DNA of 64,000 nucleotides from JAQWQB01 sp047636995 (GCA_047636995.1 JBLIGQ010000007.1:25688-89687), one strand, 5' to 3'; positions 7,290 through 16,897 are shown, numbered from the stretch's first letter. The notes: a model not told the origin generated them from the letters alone. Numbers and translations are program-made.

Positions 7290-8543
7290 CTAGAGGCCAT
7301 TGATATATGCTTCAAATTCAGCAATGGAGGTTTCTGTATAATCCAATGTTACAGAAGTTTCTCCATTAACAGTTGCTGAGGCAAAGGCAGAGGAGTAAAC
7401 TCCATCTATCAAAGTGATGCTACAAAGCACTACGTTTGAATTTGCCGGCATGTTGAGAGAGGTAAGTGTTCCAGCTTCGCATAATGAGCTGCCTAATCCA
7501 TCAAAATCAGGGAATACGACGAAAGACACGAGCTCACCACAGCTTACATCTGCTGGGGTTTCAGCGGTAATGTATGAGTCCAATGTCTGGCCTAACCAAA
7601 TTGAGTAATCACAGTTGATCCAGCCTAAAGTAGTTGTGTTTAGTTGATAATAATATCCAAATGGGAGACCTTCACAGCCTTCGCCTTCAATAGTGAGTTC
7701 AACGCTTTCGCCATCTACGTCAATCGTCATAGATGCACCCTGCCATCCATCAGCATTCAAGTCATATAAACAGATACTGAAGTTTGCATCATCTGTTGCA
7801 GTGAAACTTACAGTTTGGAAGTCTGTCATATCTTGAATGTAGTCGAACACACCATTCCCCTCGTAAGAGAAATTGTGAAAGTTAGCTGCTTCATTTCCAG
7901 AATTGTAAGTCATTGTAATAGTGCTTCCTGCCGCTAATGGCACATTTCCGCACAAAGTATAACACCAAGCAGTAGAGTCGTTTTCTTCAAAAATCTCCGT
8001 TACGGCAAGGTTTCCTTCTTGAGGAGACTGCCAATTAACATTGCCTTCTGAATCTACTTCGCCAACGAAAAGCTCCATTAAAGGGTCAGGATCATCCGTT
8101 GGGATTTTTGCATTGAGGTAGTATTGTGGAGAAGGTGATAGTGGTTGATTGTTTTGCATTGCTTCCACTAAAAACTGACCTCCTGTTGCAAGTTGAGCTC
8201 CATTTGTAAGGGTTGGCATTCCCGCAAGGAAGAGGTCACTATTGTTAAAGTGTTCAGTAATTTTAATTTGTACATCTCCCATTGCCACATTTCCATTTGG
8301 AAGTAGGAAAGCGTTTTCAGCGAAGAGATAGCTTGCACCGTTCTCTGAATAAATTGGAGTTGGAAATTGAGCGTTCACTTGAAATAATTGCGCATCAGGA
8401 GCATAATTGCTCAGAGCTGCATGTATATTCGATACAGATGATGGTGTGTTCACCGTGTTTGAAACAGGATCATCTTTTTTGCAGCTAACAAATGCAAGCG
8501 CACAAGCTGTAAATGCAAGAAGTGTTTTCGTAAGGGTTTTCAT
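7290..8543 (-). CDS. Hypothetical surface lipoprotein
   Basis: Protein of 417 residues when started at the ATG at 8543, which places a lipoprotein signal (MKTLTKTLLAFTACALAFVSC, Cys21) at the N-terminus; start codons further upstream (8564, 8600) would bury the signal. The Cys is followed by KKDDP, an acidic/basic mix seen in exported Bacteroidota lipoproteins. The body is Asn/Thr/Glu-rich and beta-like. A stretch near residue 270 (FSICLYDLNADGWQGASM) resembles the DGWNG-type motif of secreted Bacteroidota proteins. The rest is not recognised. It has its own terminator and stands alone between the helicase and the glycosidase. Confidence 0.75.
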   Translation of the reverse strand: MKTLTKTLLAFTACALAFVSCKKDDPVSNTVNTPSSVSNIHAALSNYAPDAQLFQVNAQFPTPIYSENGASYLFAENAFLLPNGNVAMGDVQIKITEHFNNSDLFLAGMPTLTNGAQLATGGQFLVEAMQNNQPLSPSPQYYLNAKIPTDDPDPLMELFVGEVDSEGNVNWQSPQEGNLAVTEIFEENDSTAWCYTLCGNVPLAAGSTITMTYNSGNEAANFHNFSYEGNGVFDYIQDMTDFQTVSFTATDDANFSICLYDLNADGWQGASMTIDVDGESVELTIEGEGCEGLPFGYYYQLNTTTLGWINCDYSIWLGQTLDSYITAETPADVSCGELVSFVVFPDFDGLGSSLCEAGTLTSLNMPANSNVVLCSITLIDGVYSSAFASATVNGETSVTLDYTETSIAEFEAYINGL

Positions 8544-8650
8544 GTTGTTGAGTTTATGTTTCATTGTAATGACGCTCACTGAAATAAAAGTGTGAGTCAT
8601 GGAATGAAATAAAAGGCAAGAAAAATTATAAGGTATTGTAAAAGAGCGCG

Positions 8651-10936
8651 TTAAATTACTTTTAGCTTCGCGAATTTTAAGAGCAATTGCTTTTGTCCAG
8701 CAGTTGGGAAGAATACTGTGGCCTTTAAGTTGGGTGATTGGCCTTCGATTTTTATCACCTTTCCTTTTCCAAAACGAGCGTGTTCAACTTCTGTTCCCTC
8801 AGCAATAGTTAGAATGGCTTCTGTGTTTACGGGACCTGATGTGCTTGCAACTTTCGAAAGTGCCTTTCCTCCGGCATTCGGGGCGGGAGTACCTGCTTGT
8901 TGCGGCTTATTGAACCTGTTCCTTGCAGCCTGGAAATCTCCGCTAGGTCTCGCGGGTTGTCTTCCAAATTGAACCGGAGCAATATTGATATACTGTGGGT
9001 CTATTTCCTCAATAAAGCGTGAGGGTTCGCATTGCGAAAGCTGCCCCCACCGATAACGTGTAATGGCGTAGGAGAGGAGTGCTCGTTTTTTTGCTCTGGT
9101 GATCGCAACGTAAAATAAGCGTCGTTCTTCTTCTAAGTCTTCTCTAGAGCTGAGAGCCATCTGATTTGGAAACAAGTTTTCTTCAAGCCCAACGATGTAT
9201 ACGTAATCAAATTCCAATCCTTTTGAAGCGTGGATTGTCATCATGCTTACTTTTTCAATGTCGTCATCGTCCTTATCTGCATCAGTAAGTAGCGCAACGT
9301 CAACCATGAAATCAGGAAGGGTGTTTATGGCGTCTGGATTGTCATCATCAACATCGTCAGAGAACTCTTTCAATCCATTTAGGAGCTCCTGAATGTTTTC
9401 ATAACGCGCAACACCTTCAGGGTTTTTATCTGAATACAATTCGCGAAGCAAGCCTGTGCTTTGGGCAATCTCTTGGCCAAGTTCGAAAGCATTTTTAGTG
9501 TCGAGTTGAGCAGTAAAACTTTTGATATTTGTCTGGAAATCATTCAATTTTGCCTGTGCAGCATTTGGGATTTCAGAGGGGTATTCAAACGGATTTTCAA
9601 TGACAGCCCACATTGGTGCTTTGAACTTAGCTGACGCAATTGTCAACTTGTCCATGGTCGTTTTTCCAATTCCACGCGCAGGATAATTAATGATGCGCTT
9701 GAGCGCTTCGTCATCATTTTGATTTGCTGCCAATCTGAAATAAGCGAGGAGGTCTTTGATTTCTTTTCGCTGATAGAAAGAAAGGCCTCCGTATATTTTA
9801 TAAGGGATGTTGATTTTGCGTAAAGCTTCTTCAAAAGAACGCGATTGCGAATTGGTTCTATAAAGAATGGCGAAGTCGTTGTGTTTTGCTTGCTCCTGGT
9901 TTTTAATTTCGAAAATAGAATTTGATACAAATCGGCCTTCATCATTGTCAGACATTGACCGATTCAAATAAATTTTCTCGCCATCTACATTGTCAGTCCA
10001 AACAGTCTTCTGAATCTGATTTTTGTTTTTCGCAATAACAGAATTAGCAGCATTGACAATCACTTTTGTAGAGCGGTAGTTCTGTTCCAACTTGAACATG
10101 TCGAAGTCAGGATAGTCTTGTTTAAAGTTGAGTATGTTCCCGATGTCTGCTCCTCGGAATCCATAGATTGATTGGGCGTCATCACCTACTACGCAAACGT
10201 TTTGATTCACAGCGCCGAGCTGCTTAATGATCAGGTATTGTGCGAAATTGGTGTCTTGGTACTCATCTACCAAAATGAATTTAAATTTGTGTTGGTAGCG
10301 ATGTAATACTTCAGGATAATCTCTAAGGAGAATGTTTGTTTTGTAGAGTAAGTCATCAAAATCCATGGCTCCAGCGCGATAACACCTATCAGCATATGCC
10401 TGATAGATTTCGCCTGTCATGGGTCTTCCGGCTTGGCTATCTTCCCCCATGATTTCCATATTCTGCTTGTAGCTCTCAGGTCCTATTAGATTGTTTTTCG
10501 CAGCACTAATACGTCCATAAATGGTGGCTGGTTTGTACACTTTATCATCCAAGTTGAATGACTTGGTGATTTCTCGAATGAGTGAGCGGCTATCCTGAGT
10601 GTCATAGATGGTGAAATTCCGAGGATAATTAATTTTTTCACATTCGATTCTTAAGATTCTTGAGAACACAGAGTGAAAGGTTCCCATCCAAATATTACTG
10701 GCCTCTTTATCTCCAATGATTTTAGAAATACGCCCTTTCATCTCTTTGGCTGCCTTGTTGGTAAAGGTCAAAGAAAGAATTGAAAATGCGTCAGCACCAT
10801 TGTTAATGAGGTGAGCTATTCGATAAGTTAAAACCCTTGTTTTACCTGAGCCTGCGCCTGCAATGACCATCATTGGACCATTAATGTGTTCAGCCGCTTT
10901 GCGTTGTTCGCTATTGAGTTCGTTGAGATATTCCAC
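8651..10936 (-). CDS. UvrD/PcrA-type ATP-dependent 3'-5' DNA helicase
   Basis: Superfamily 1A helicase for repair and removal of replication blocks; acts on DNA in the cytoplasm. The GTG at 10936 gives 761 residues (start VEYLNELNSEQRKAAEH read as Met); a TTG seven codons upstream (10957) is the other choice. GTG is preferred because a perfect TACATTTG box ends four bases before it. Motifs in order: Walker A AGAGSGKT (26-33), Q-motif region LNSEQRKA before it, motif II VDEYQDTN, motif III VGDDAQSIYGFRG, motif VI VAITRAKKR, and a C-terminal Tudor-like domain (VEHARFGKGKV) as in PcrA. UvrD and PcrA cannot be told apart here, so no symbol is given. Confidence 0.93.
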   Translation of the reverse strand: MEYLNELNSEQRKAAEHINGPMMVIAGAGSGKTRVLTYRIAHLINNGADAFSILSLTFTNKAAKEMKGRISKIIGDKEASNIWMGTFHSVFSRILRIECEKINYPRNFTIYDTQDSRSLIREITKSFNLDDKVYKPATIYGRISAAKNNLIGPESYKQNMEIMGEDSQAGRPMTGEIYQAYADRCYRAGAMDFDDLLYKTNILLRDYPEVLHRYQHKFKFILVDEYQDTNFAQYLIIKQLGAVNQNVCVVGDDAQSIYGFRGADIGNILNFKQDYPDFDMFKLEQNYRSTKVIVNAANSVIAKNKNQIQKTVWTDNVDGEKIYLNRSMSDNDEGRFVSNSIFEIKNQEQAKHNDFAILYRTNSQSRSFEEALRKINIPYKIYGGLSFYQRKEIKDLLAYFRLAANQNDDEALKRIINYPARGIGKTTMDKLTIASAKFKAPMWAVIENPFEYPSEIPNAAQAKLNDFQTNIKSFTAQLDTKNAFELGQEIAQSTGLLRELYSDKNPEGVARYENIQELLNGLKEFSDDVDDDNPDAINTLPDFMVDVALLTDADKDDDDIEKVSMMTIHASKGLEFDYVYIVGLEENLFPNQMALSSREDLEEERRLFYVAITRAKKRALLSYAITRYRWGQLSQCEPSRFIEEIDPQYINIAPVQFGRQPARPSGDFQAARNRFNKPQQAGTPAPNAGGKALSKVASTSGPVNTEAILTIAEGTEVEHARFGKGKVIKIEGQSPNLKATVFFPTAGQKQLLLKFAKLKVI

Positions 10937-10940
10937 AGAA

Positions 10941-10948
10941 CAAATGTA
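10941..10948 (-). promoter_or_regulatory. -7 promoter box of the helicase gene (leaderless)
   Basis: TACATTTG on the minus strand fits TAnnTTTG exactly; the four bases TTCT separate it from the GTG at 10936. The expected transcription start therefore coincides with the start codon. There is no good TTG -33 element. Confidence 0.5.
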
Positions 10949-11091
10949 CCAAATCAATGGATGGGATAAGGGCGAAAAGGATGTGATTTTTGTAGGTGTT
11001 TTATTCTGCCTTGTAAGTGTTCTTTTTCAGGTGGTTCAGAAGGAAAAAAGAATTATTTTTGCAGTTCAATGAAATTTAAATGATCCCGCTC

Positions 11092-11121
11092 TTGGATTTC
11101 GGTTTAATCCACGTACATTTG
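11092..11121 (+). promoter_or_regulatory. Promoter of the ribosomal protein cluster
   Basis: A TTG -33 element at 11092-11094 and TACATTTG at 11114-11121, with 19 bases between, match the Bacteroidota sigma-ABfr promoter closely. The expected start is near 11126, giving an untranslated leader of about 58 bases before rpsL. Confidence 0.8.
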
Positions 11122-11125
11122 CAGC

Positions 11126-11140
11126 CCCAAAAAATTTGGG
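11126..11140 (+). promoter_or_regulatory. Small hairpin at the start of the rpsL leader
   Basis: CCCAAA and TTTGGG form a 6-bp stem around an AAA loop at the very 5' end of the predicted leader. It may protect the mRNA end or bind a ribosomal protein; no function can be read from the sequence. Confidence 0.35.
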
Positions 11141-11183
11141 AAAAATAGATTGTCGAAAACTTTTTGCAAGATAGACCCGCACT

Positions 11184-11564
11184 ATGCCGACTATACAGCA
11201 ACTGATCCGAAAAGGACGAATTAGTAAAGTAAAACCCTCAAAGTCAGCAGCTTTGGACTCATGTCCTCAGCGCAGAGGGGTTTGCGTACGTGTATATACA
11301 ACCACTCCAAAGAAGCCGAACTCAGCGATGCGTAAAGTAGCGCGTGTTCGATTGACTAACGGAAACGAAGTCAATGCTTACATCGGGGGTGAAGGACACA
11401 ACCTACAAGAACACAGCATTGTGTTAGTGAGAGGTGGTCGTGTAAAAGATCTTCCAGGGGTGCGTTACCACATTGTACGTGGCGCACTTGACACCGCTGG
11501 TGTTGAAGGTCGTAATCAGCGTCGTTCCAAGTACGGAACGAAGCGTCCAAAAAAGAAGAAATAA
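11184..11564 (+). CDS. rpsL: 30S ribosomal protein S12
   Basis: Decoding-centre protein of the small subunit, 126 residues, full length. The PNSA loop (TPKKPNSAMRK) carries K43/K44 and the second loop reads VKDLPGVRYH with K88 and D89, so the streptomycin-related positions are wild type and D89 is available for methylthiolation. The basic tail (RPKKKK) is typical. First gene of the str-S10-spc-alpha cluster; an approximately 58-base leader precedes it. Confidence 0.99.
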   Translation: MPTIQQLIRKGRISKVKPSKSAALDSCPQRRGVCVRVYTTTPKKPNSAMRKVARVRLTNGNEVNAYIGGEGHNLQEHSIVLVRGGRVKDLPGVRYHIVRGALDTAGVEGRNQRRSKYGTKRPKKKK

Positions 11565-11582
11565 TATTTCTATAAGCGCGCT

Positions 11583-12050
11583 ATGAGAAGGAAAACGGCG
11601 AAACGTAACCCAGTACTGCCTGACCCACGATTTAACAGTGAGTTGGTGACGAAGTTTGTAAATAACTTAATGTTGCAGGGGAAGAAGAGCATTGCAATGA
11701 GTATTTTCTACGATGCAATTGATCGCATCGAAGCAAAGACTGAGGAAGATGGATTGGAGTTGTTCAAGAAGGCTTTGGTGAATGTCACCCCTGCGGTTGA
11801 AGTACGTAGCCGCCGAGTTGGTGGTGCGACATTTCAGATTCCGCAGCCAATTCGTGACAGCCGTAAACTGTCCATGGCAATGAAGTGGTTGATTAGTTAT
11901 ACGCGAAAGCGAAACGAGAAGTCTATGGCTGAGCGTTTGGCTGGAGAGATTATTGCTGCTGCTAAAGAAGAAGGTGCTACTTTCAAAAAGAAAGAAGATA
12001 CACACCGTATGGCTGAGGCAAATAAAGCATTCTCACATTTCCGTTTCTAA
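11583..12050 (+). CDS. rpsG: 30S ribosomal protein S7
   Basis: Primary 16S rRNA-binding protein that starts assembly of the 30S head and contacts tRNA at the E site. It has 155 residues, full length, with the family signatures NPVLPDPRFNSELV near the N-terminus and the beta-hairpin EVRSRRVGGATFQIP. It begins 18 bases after rpsL and precedes fusA by 18 bases, the standard str order. Confidence 0.99.
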   Translation: MRRKTAKRNPVLPDPRFNSELVTKFVNNLMLQGKKSIAMSIFYDAIDRIEAKTEEDGLELFKKALVNVTPAVEVRSRRVGGATFQIPQPIRDSRKLSMAMKWLISYTRKRNEKSMAERLAGEIIAAAKEEGATFKKKEDTHRMAEANKAFSHFRF

Positions 12051-12068
12051 CGTATTTACAATAAGAAA

Positions 12069-14177
12069 ATGGCTAAAAGGGATCTTAAGTTAACAAGGAA
12101 TATCGGTATCATGGCCCACATTGATGCTGGTAAAACCACTACTACAGAGCGTGTTCTGTACTATACGGGTATTTCACACAAGATTGGTGAAGTTCACGAT
12201 GGTGCGGCTACAATGGACTGGATGGAGCAAGAGCAGGAGCGCGGTATTACTATTACTTCTGCAGCCACAACATGTTTCTGGAGTTACAGAGACGTTGAGT
12301 ACAAAATGAATATCATTGACACTCCGGGACACGTTGATTTCACTGTAGAGGTGGAGCGTTCATTGCGTGTTCTTGATGGTGCGGTTGCTTTGTTTTGTGC
12401 AGTAGGAGGTGTTGAGCCTCAGTCTGAGACTGTTTGGCGTCAAGCTGATAAGTATGGAGTTCCTCGTATTGGATTCGTTAACAAAATGGATCGTTCTGGT
12501 GCTGACTTCTTCAACGTAGTTGAGCAAGTACGTGAGCGTCTTGGAGCAAACCCTGTGCCGCTTCAGGTTCCAATTGGAGCAGAAGATGATTTTAGAGGAG
12601 TTGTTGACTTGATCAACAATAAAGCAATGGTTTGGAATGAAGAAGATCAGGGAATGACCTGGACAGAAATTGATATTCCAGAAGACCTTGTAGATACAGT
12701 TGCTGAGTGGCGTGAGAAACTTGTAGAGGCTGCGGCTGAACAAGATGATACATTAATGGAGAAGTATTTTGAGGATCCAAATAGTATCACTGAAGCTGAA
12801 ATGCTTGCGGCTATTCGTAAAGCAACAGTAGCAATGACAATGACACCTATGATGTGTGGTTCTGCTTTTAAGAACAAAGGTGTACAAACAATGCTTGACG
12901 CGGTGATGGAATTCCTCCCGTCTCCTGCAGATGTAGATTCCATTATCGGAATAAATCCGAACACTGAAGAAGAAGAACATCGTCTTTCAAATACAGAAGC
13001 GCCATTTGCAGGTCTTGCGTTTAAGATCGCAACAGATCCTTTCGTAGGACGTCTTTGTTTTATACGCGCATATTCAGGAATACTTCCTGCAGGAAGTTAC
13101 GTTTTGAACACACGATCGAACAAGAAAGAGCGTATTTCAAGATTGTTCCAAATGCACTCTAATAAGCAGAATTCTATTCCAGCTTTAGAGGCGGGTGATA
13201 TTGGCGCAGCAGTTGGATTTAAGGATATCCGTACTGGTGATACCTTGTGTGCAGAAGGCAGTCCAATTATCTTGGAATCAATGACTTTCCCAGAGCCCGT
13301 TATCGGTATTGCTATTGAGCCAAAAACTCAGGCAGATTTGGATAAGTTAGGCGTAGCTTTGAATAAGCTAGCAGAAGAAGACCCTACTTTTACAGTTAAA
13401 ACTGATGAAAATAGTGGGCAAACAGTGATCTCAGGAATGGGAGAGCTCCACTTGGAAATTATTGTTGACCGCCTCAGACGTGAGTTTGGTGTTGAATGCA
13501 ACCAAGGACGTCCGCAGGTAGCATACAAAGAAGCTATTACTGGTTTTACAGATCACCGTGAGACTTATAAGAAGCAATCAGGTGGACGTGGTAAGTTTGC
13601 TGATATTGTGATCAAGATTTCCGCGCATGATGAGAAAGATGCTTCAGGATTGAAGTTTATTAATAGCATCAAGGGTGGTAATATTCCTCGTGAATTTATT
13701 CCCGCAATTGAGAAAGGTTTCAAGGATTCTATGATAAATGGGGTTCTTGCAGGTTTCCCGATGGATTCTATGCAAGTAGAATTGTTTGATGGGTCTTTTC
13801 ACCAGGTCGATTCAGACAGTTTGTCTTTTGAGATCTGTGCGAAAATGGCTTATCGGAACGCGGTTAAAAACTGTAATCCAGTAATTCTTGAGCCGATGAT
13901 GAAACTTGAGGTGTTAACACCTGAAGAGAACATGGGAGATGTAATTGGTGATTTGAATAAGCGTAGAGCGCTTATTGAAGGAACAGATGAAAGAAGCGGA
14001 GCAACAGTGGTACAAGCAAAAGTTCCTTTGAGTGAAATGTTTGGTTACGTAACTGACCTTAGAACAATCACATCTGGACGCGCAAGTTCAACAATGGAAT
14101 TCTCAAACTATAGCGAGGCTCCAAGAAATGTAGCTGAGGCAGTAATTGCTGAGGTTCGTGGAAAACAAACAGCATAA
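12069..14177 (+). CDS. fusA: Elongation factor G
   Basis: GTPase that drives translocation of tRNA and mRNA through the ribosome. It has 702 residues, the usual length. G1 is AHIDAGKT (16-23), switch II DTPGH (84-88), G4 NKMD (138-141), and domain IV-V follows with the expected GRGKFADIVIK and GRASSTMEFSNY stretches. It lies between rpsG and rpsJ; tuf, which follows fusA in Proteobacteria, is absent, as is normal in Bacteroidota. Confidence 0.99.
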   Translation: MAKRDLKLTRNIGIMAHIDAGKTTTTERVLYYTGISHKIGEVHDGAATMDWMEQEQERGITITSAATTCFWSYRDVEYKMNIIDTPGHVDFTVEVERSLRVLDGAVALFCAVGGVEPQSETVWRQADKYGVPRIGFVNKMDRSGADFFNVVEQVRERLGANPVPLQVPIGAEDDFRGVVDLINNKAMVWNEEDQGMTWTEIDIPEDLVDTVAEWREKLVEAAAEQDDTLMEKYFEDPNSITEAEMLAAIRKATVAMTMTPMMCGSAFKNKGVQTMLDAVMEFLPSPADVDSIIGINPNTEEEEHRLSNTEAPFAGLAFKIATDPFVGRLCFIRAYSGILPAGSYVLNTRSNKKERISRLFQMHSNKQNSIPALEAGDIGAAVGFKDIRTGDTLCAEGSPIILESMTFPEPVIGIAIEPKTQADLDKLGVALNKLAEEDPTFTVKTDENSGQTVISGMGELHLEIIVDRLRREFGVECNQGRPQVAYKEAITGFTDHRETYKKQSGGRGKFADIVIKISAHDEKDASGLKFINSIKGGNIPREFIPAIEKGFKDSMINGVLAGFPMDSMQVELFDGSFHQVDSDSLSFEICAKMAYRNAVKNCNPVILEPMMKLEVLTPEENMGDVIGDLNKRRALIEGTDERSGATVVQAKVPLSEMFGYVTDLRTITSGRASSTMEFSNYSEAPRNVAEAVIAEVRGKQTA

Positions 14178-14189
14178 TCGATTTTGACA

Positions 14190-14495
14190 ATGGCTCAGAA
14201 GATTCGCATAAAATTAAAGTCGTACGATCACAACCTCGTTGATAAGTCAGCTGAGAAAATCGTAAAGACAGTGAAGGCAACCGGTGCTGTAATCAGTGGA
14301 CCAATTCCATTGCCAACACATCGTCGTGTGTACACGGTACTCCGTTCACCGCACGTAAATAAAAAATCACGTGAGCAGTTTGAGCTTTCAAGCTACAAGC
14401 GCCTCTTAGATATTTACAGTTCTTCTGCGAAGACTGTTGATGCCTTGATGCGATTGGAATTGCCAAGTGGAGTTGAAGTAGAAATTAAAGTTTAA
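14190..14495 (+). CDS. rpsJ: 30S ribosomal protein S10
   Basis: Head protein of the small subunit (NusE in antitermination). It has 101 residues from the ATG at 14190 (MAQKIRIKLKSYDHNLVDKS); a TTG two codons upstream is rejected because homologues start at this Met. The loop PTHRRVYTVLRSPHVNKKSREQF is intact. First gene of the S10 section, 12 bases after fusA. Confidence 0.99.
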   Translation: MAQKIRIKLKSYDHNLVDKSAEKIVKTVKATGAVISGPIPLPTHRRVYTVLRSPHVNKKSREQFELSSYKRLLDIYSSSAKTVDALMRLELPSGVEVEIKV

Positions 14496-14506
14496 TAGAT
14501 AAAGCA

Positions 14507-15127
14507 ATGCCTGGACTCATAGGGAAAAAAGTAGGTATGACCAGCATCTTCAATGCCTCTGGGAAGAATCTCCCATGCACGATTCTTGAAGCTGGTCCTT
14601 GTGTAGTAACGCAAGTCAAGACCCTGGAGAAAGATGGTTACGAAGCAGTGCAACTTGGTTTTGAAGCCAAAAACGTACGTCGTACATCCAAACCAATGAT
14701 GGGACACTTTAAGAAGAACGGATTAGCTCCGATGAAGAAGCTTGTTGAATTCAAGAACTTCGGTAGAGAGCTTAAAACGGGCGATGAAGTGAAAGTTGAC
14801 GAAGTGTTCAACGAAGGAGATTATGTCTTCATAGTTGGCCGCAGTAAAGGAAAGGGATTCCAAGGTGTTGTAAAACGCCATGGTTTCGCAGGAGTTGGAC
14901 AAGCAACTCACGGACAACATAACAGGTTACGTGCACCAGGATCGATTGGTGCGGCGTCTTACCCAGCACGTGTATTCAAGGGAATGCGCATGGCAGGTCA
15001 GATGGGTAACAAACGCGTTACAATTGAAAACTTGGAAGTTCTTAAAGTGATGCCGGAAGAAGGATTGATCATCGTAAAAGGTGCAGTTCCCGGACACAAA
15101 GGTGCAACCGTATTAATCCGTAAGTAA
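14507..15127 (+). CDS. rplC: 50S ribosomal protein L3
   Basis: Early-assembly protein of the large subunit whose long loop reaches the peptidyl transferase centre. It has 206 residues, starts MPGLIGKKVGMTSIF as in the family, and keeps the loop HGQHNRLRAPGSIGAASYPARVFKGMRMAGQMG, including the Gln that is methylated by PrmB in other bacteria. One base separates its stop from rplD. Confidence 0.99.
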   Translation: MPGLIGKKVGMTSIFNASGKNLPCTILEAGPCVVTQVKTLEKDGYEAVQLGFEAKNVRRTSKPMMGHFKKNGLAPMKKLVEFKNFGRELKTGDEVKVDEVFNEGDYVFIVGRSKGKGFQGVVKRHGFAGVGQATHGQHNRLRAPGSIGAASYPARVFKGMRMAGQMGNKRVTIENLEVLKVMPEEGLIIVKGAVPGHKGATVLIRK

Positions 15128-15128
15128 G

Positions 15129-15755
15129 ATGGAATTGACGGTATACAACACAGAGGGGAACAAGACCTCAAAGAAAATTACTCTTGATAGTGATGTGTTC
15201 GGTATTGTGCCGAATGATCACGCGATCTACTTGGATGTGAAACGCTTTTTAGCTGCTCAGCGCCAAGGAACGCACAAGGCTAAGGAACGTTCTGATGTAA
15301 AGGGTTCAACCCGTAAAATCAAACGTCAGAAAGGAACAGGTACAGCACGTGCCGGAGACATTAAGAATCCGCTTTTTAGAGGTGGAGGTAGAGTTTTCGG
15401 TCCGCGCCCTCACAAGTATGTTCTTAAAGTGAACATAAAGGTGAAACGCCTGGCAAGAAAGTCAGCTCTTACTTACAAAGCACAAGAAGATGGAATTATG
15501 TTCTTGGATGCATTGGAAATGAAAGAAGCAAAGACCACGTCTTACTTAAAGGTTCTAAAGAACTTGAAGGTAGAAGACAAGAAGACCTTGCTTGTGTTAC
15601 CTAGTATCAATGAAAGTATATATAAGTCTTCTCGTAATCTTAAAGGACACATTGTTCGTGTTGCGGGTGATTTAAATACATACGATATCTTGAATTGTAA
15701 GAACCTAATCTTTGTTGGCGGTGCCCATGAGATAGTTCAAGACATGCTTAAATAA
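15129..15755 (+). CDS. rplD: 50S ribosomal protein L4
   Basis: Large-subunit protein that lines the exit tunnel. It has 208 residues; the tunnel loop is recognisable from KGSTRKIKRQKGTGTARAGD and FRGGGRVFGPRPHKY. In Escherichia coli L4 also represses the S10 operon; no comparable leader was identified here. The spacing of one base to rplC suggests translational coupling. Confidence 0.99.
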   Translation: MELTVYNTEGNKTSKKITLDSDVFGIVPNDHAIYLDVKRFLAAQRQGTHKAKERSDVKGSTRKIKRQKGTGTARAGDIKNPLFRGGGRVFGPRPHKYVLKVNIKVKRLARKSALTYKAQEDGIMFLDALEMKEAKTTSYLKVLKNLKVEDKKTLLVLPSINESIYKSSRNLKGHIVRVAGDLNTYDILNCKNLIFVGGAHEIVQDMLK

Positions 15756-15763
15756 TTACAACG

Positions 15764-16057
15764 ATGAGCAACGTATTGATAAAGCCCCTCATTACTGAGA
15801 AACTTACAGCTGATTCGGAGAAGTACAATCGTTACGGATTCGTAGTAGCTAAAGGAAGTAATAAGGTTGAGATAAAGAAGGCAGTAGAGGCCTCTTATGG
15901 AGTGAAGGTTGAGCAAGTTCGCACTTTAAATGTGGATGGTAAGACAAGGTCACGCTATACGAAGACAGGTCTAGTTACTGGAAGAACTAACGGATACAAG
16001 AAGGCGATCGTTCAGCTAGCTGAAGGAGATGTGATCGACTTTTATGATAACATTTAA
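15764..16057 (+). CDS. rplW: 50S ribosomal protein L23
   Basis: Protein at the exit of the peptide tunnel, docking site for trigger factor and SRP. It has 97 residues, with the signatures LIKPLITEKLT at the start and the extended loop KTRSRYTKTGLVTGRTNGYKKA. It starts eight bases after rplD. Confidence 0.99.
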   Translation: MSNVLIKPLITEKLTADSEKYNRYGFVVAKGSNKVEIKKAVEASYGVKVEQVRTLNVDGKTRSRYTKTGLVTGRTNGYKKAIVQLAEGDVIDFYDNI

Positions 16058-16072
16058 TAGGAGGAGTAAGTC

Positions 16073-16897
16073 ATGGCATTAAGAAAGCTAAACCCAATCA
16101 CTCCAGGTCAACGACACAAAGTAATTAGTGAGTTCGATGACATTACGACAGACAAGCCGTATAAGCCTCTCTTGGTAGCAATCAAGAAGTCCGGTGGTCG
16201 TAACAACAATGGAAAAATGACGATGCGTTACCGAGGAGGTGGCCATAAACGTCGCTACAGATTGATTGATTTTAAACGTGACAAGCATGGCGTTGCAGCC
16301 ACGGTTGAAACAATCGAATATGATCCGAACCGTACAGCGCGTATTGCGTTGGTTGCTTATGCAGACGGTGAGAAGCGCTACATTCTAGCCCCAGATGGTT
16401 TGAAGGTAGGTCAGCAAATCATGAGCGGAGCAGAAGCTTCACCAGAGGTAGGAAATACACTTGTTTTAAGTGACATTCCTTTGGGAACAATTATTCACAA
16501 CATTGAGTTGTATCCAGGTCAGGGTGGAATTCTAGCACGTAGTGCCGGAAGTTACGCTCAGCTGAATGCACGTGATAAGAAATATGCGATTATCAAACTT
16601 CCTAGTGGAGAGGTACGCATGATTCTAGCCACATGTACAGCGACTATTGGTTCAGTCTCAAATTCAGAGCATAGCCTTCAAGTTTCTGGGAAAGCAGGAC
16701 GCAGCCGTTGGTTGGGTCGCCGTCCAAGAGTGAGAGGTGTTGTAATGAACCCTGTGGATCACCCAATGGGTGGAGGTGAAGGACGTTCGTCCGGAGGTCA
16801 TCCACGTAGCCGTAATGGTATTCCAGCGAAAGGTTTTAAAACCCGTAAGCGGAAGAAGCAAAGTAGTAAATATATAATTGAACGTCGTAAGAAATAA
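16073..16897 (+). CDS. rplB: 50S ribosomal protein L2
   Basis: Core large-subunit protein near the peptidyl transferase centre and needed for subunit joining. It has 274 residues, with the N-terminal RYRGGGHKRRYRLIDFKR and the C-terminal loop NPVDHPMGGGEGR holding the conserved histidine. It is preceded by GGAGG a few bases upstream of its ATG, one of the few Shine-Dalgarno-like sites in the window. Confidence 0.99.
   Translation: MALRKLNPITPGQRHKVISEFDDITTDKPYKPLLVAIKKSGGRNNNGKMTMRYRGGGHKRRYRLIDFKRDKHGVAATVETIEYDPNRTARIALVAYADGEKRYILAPDGLKVGQQIMSGAEASPEVGNTLVLSDIPLGTIIHNIELYPGQGGILARSAGSYAQLNARDKKYAIIKLPSGEVRMILATCTATIGSVSNSEHSLQVSGKAGRSRWLGRRPRVRGVVMNPVDHPMGGGEGRSSGGHPRSRNGIPAKGFKTRKRKKQSSKYIIERRKK

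Noticed and set aside
11034..11061. Second promoter upstream of rpsL with box TATTTTTG at 11054-11061
   Set aside because: The box fits, but no TTG lies at the right distance; the pair at 11092/11114 is much better.
10944..11072. 42-codon plus-strand frame with one hydrophobic segment before rpsL
   Set aside because: It begins inside the helicase promoter region, has no box at a sensible distance and overlaps control sequences; kept only as a remote possibility.
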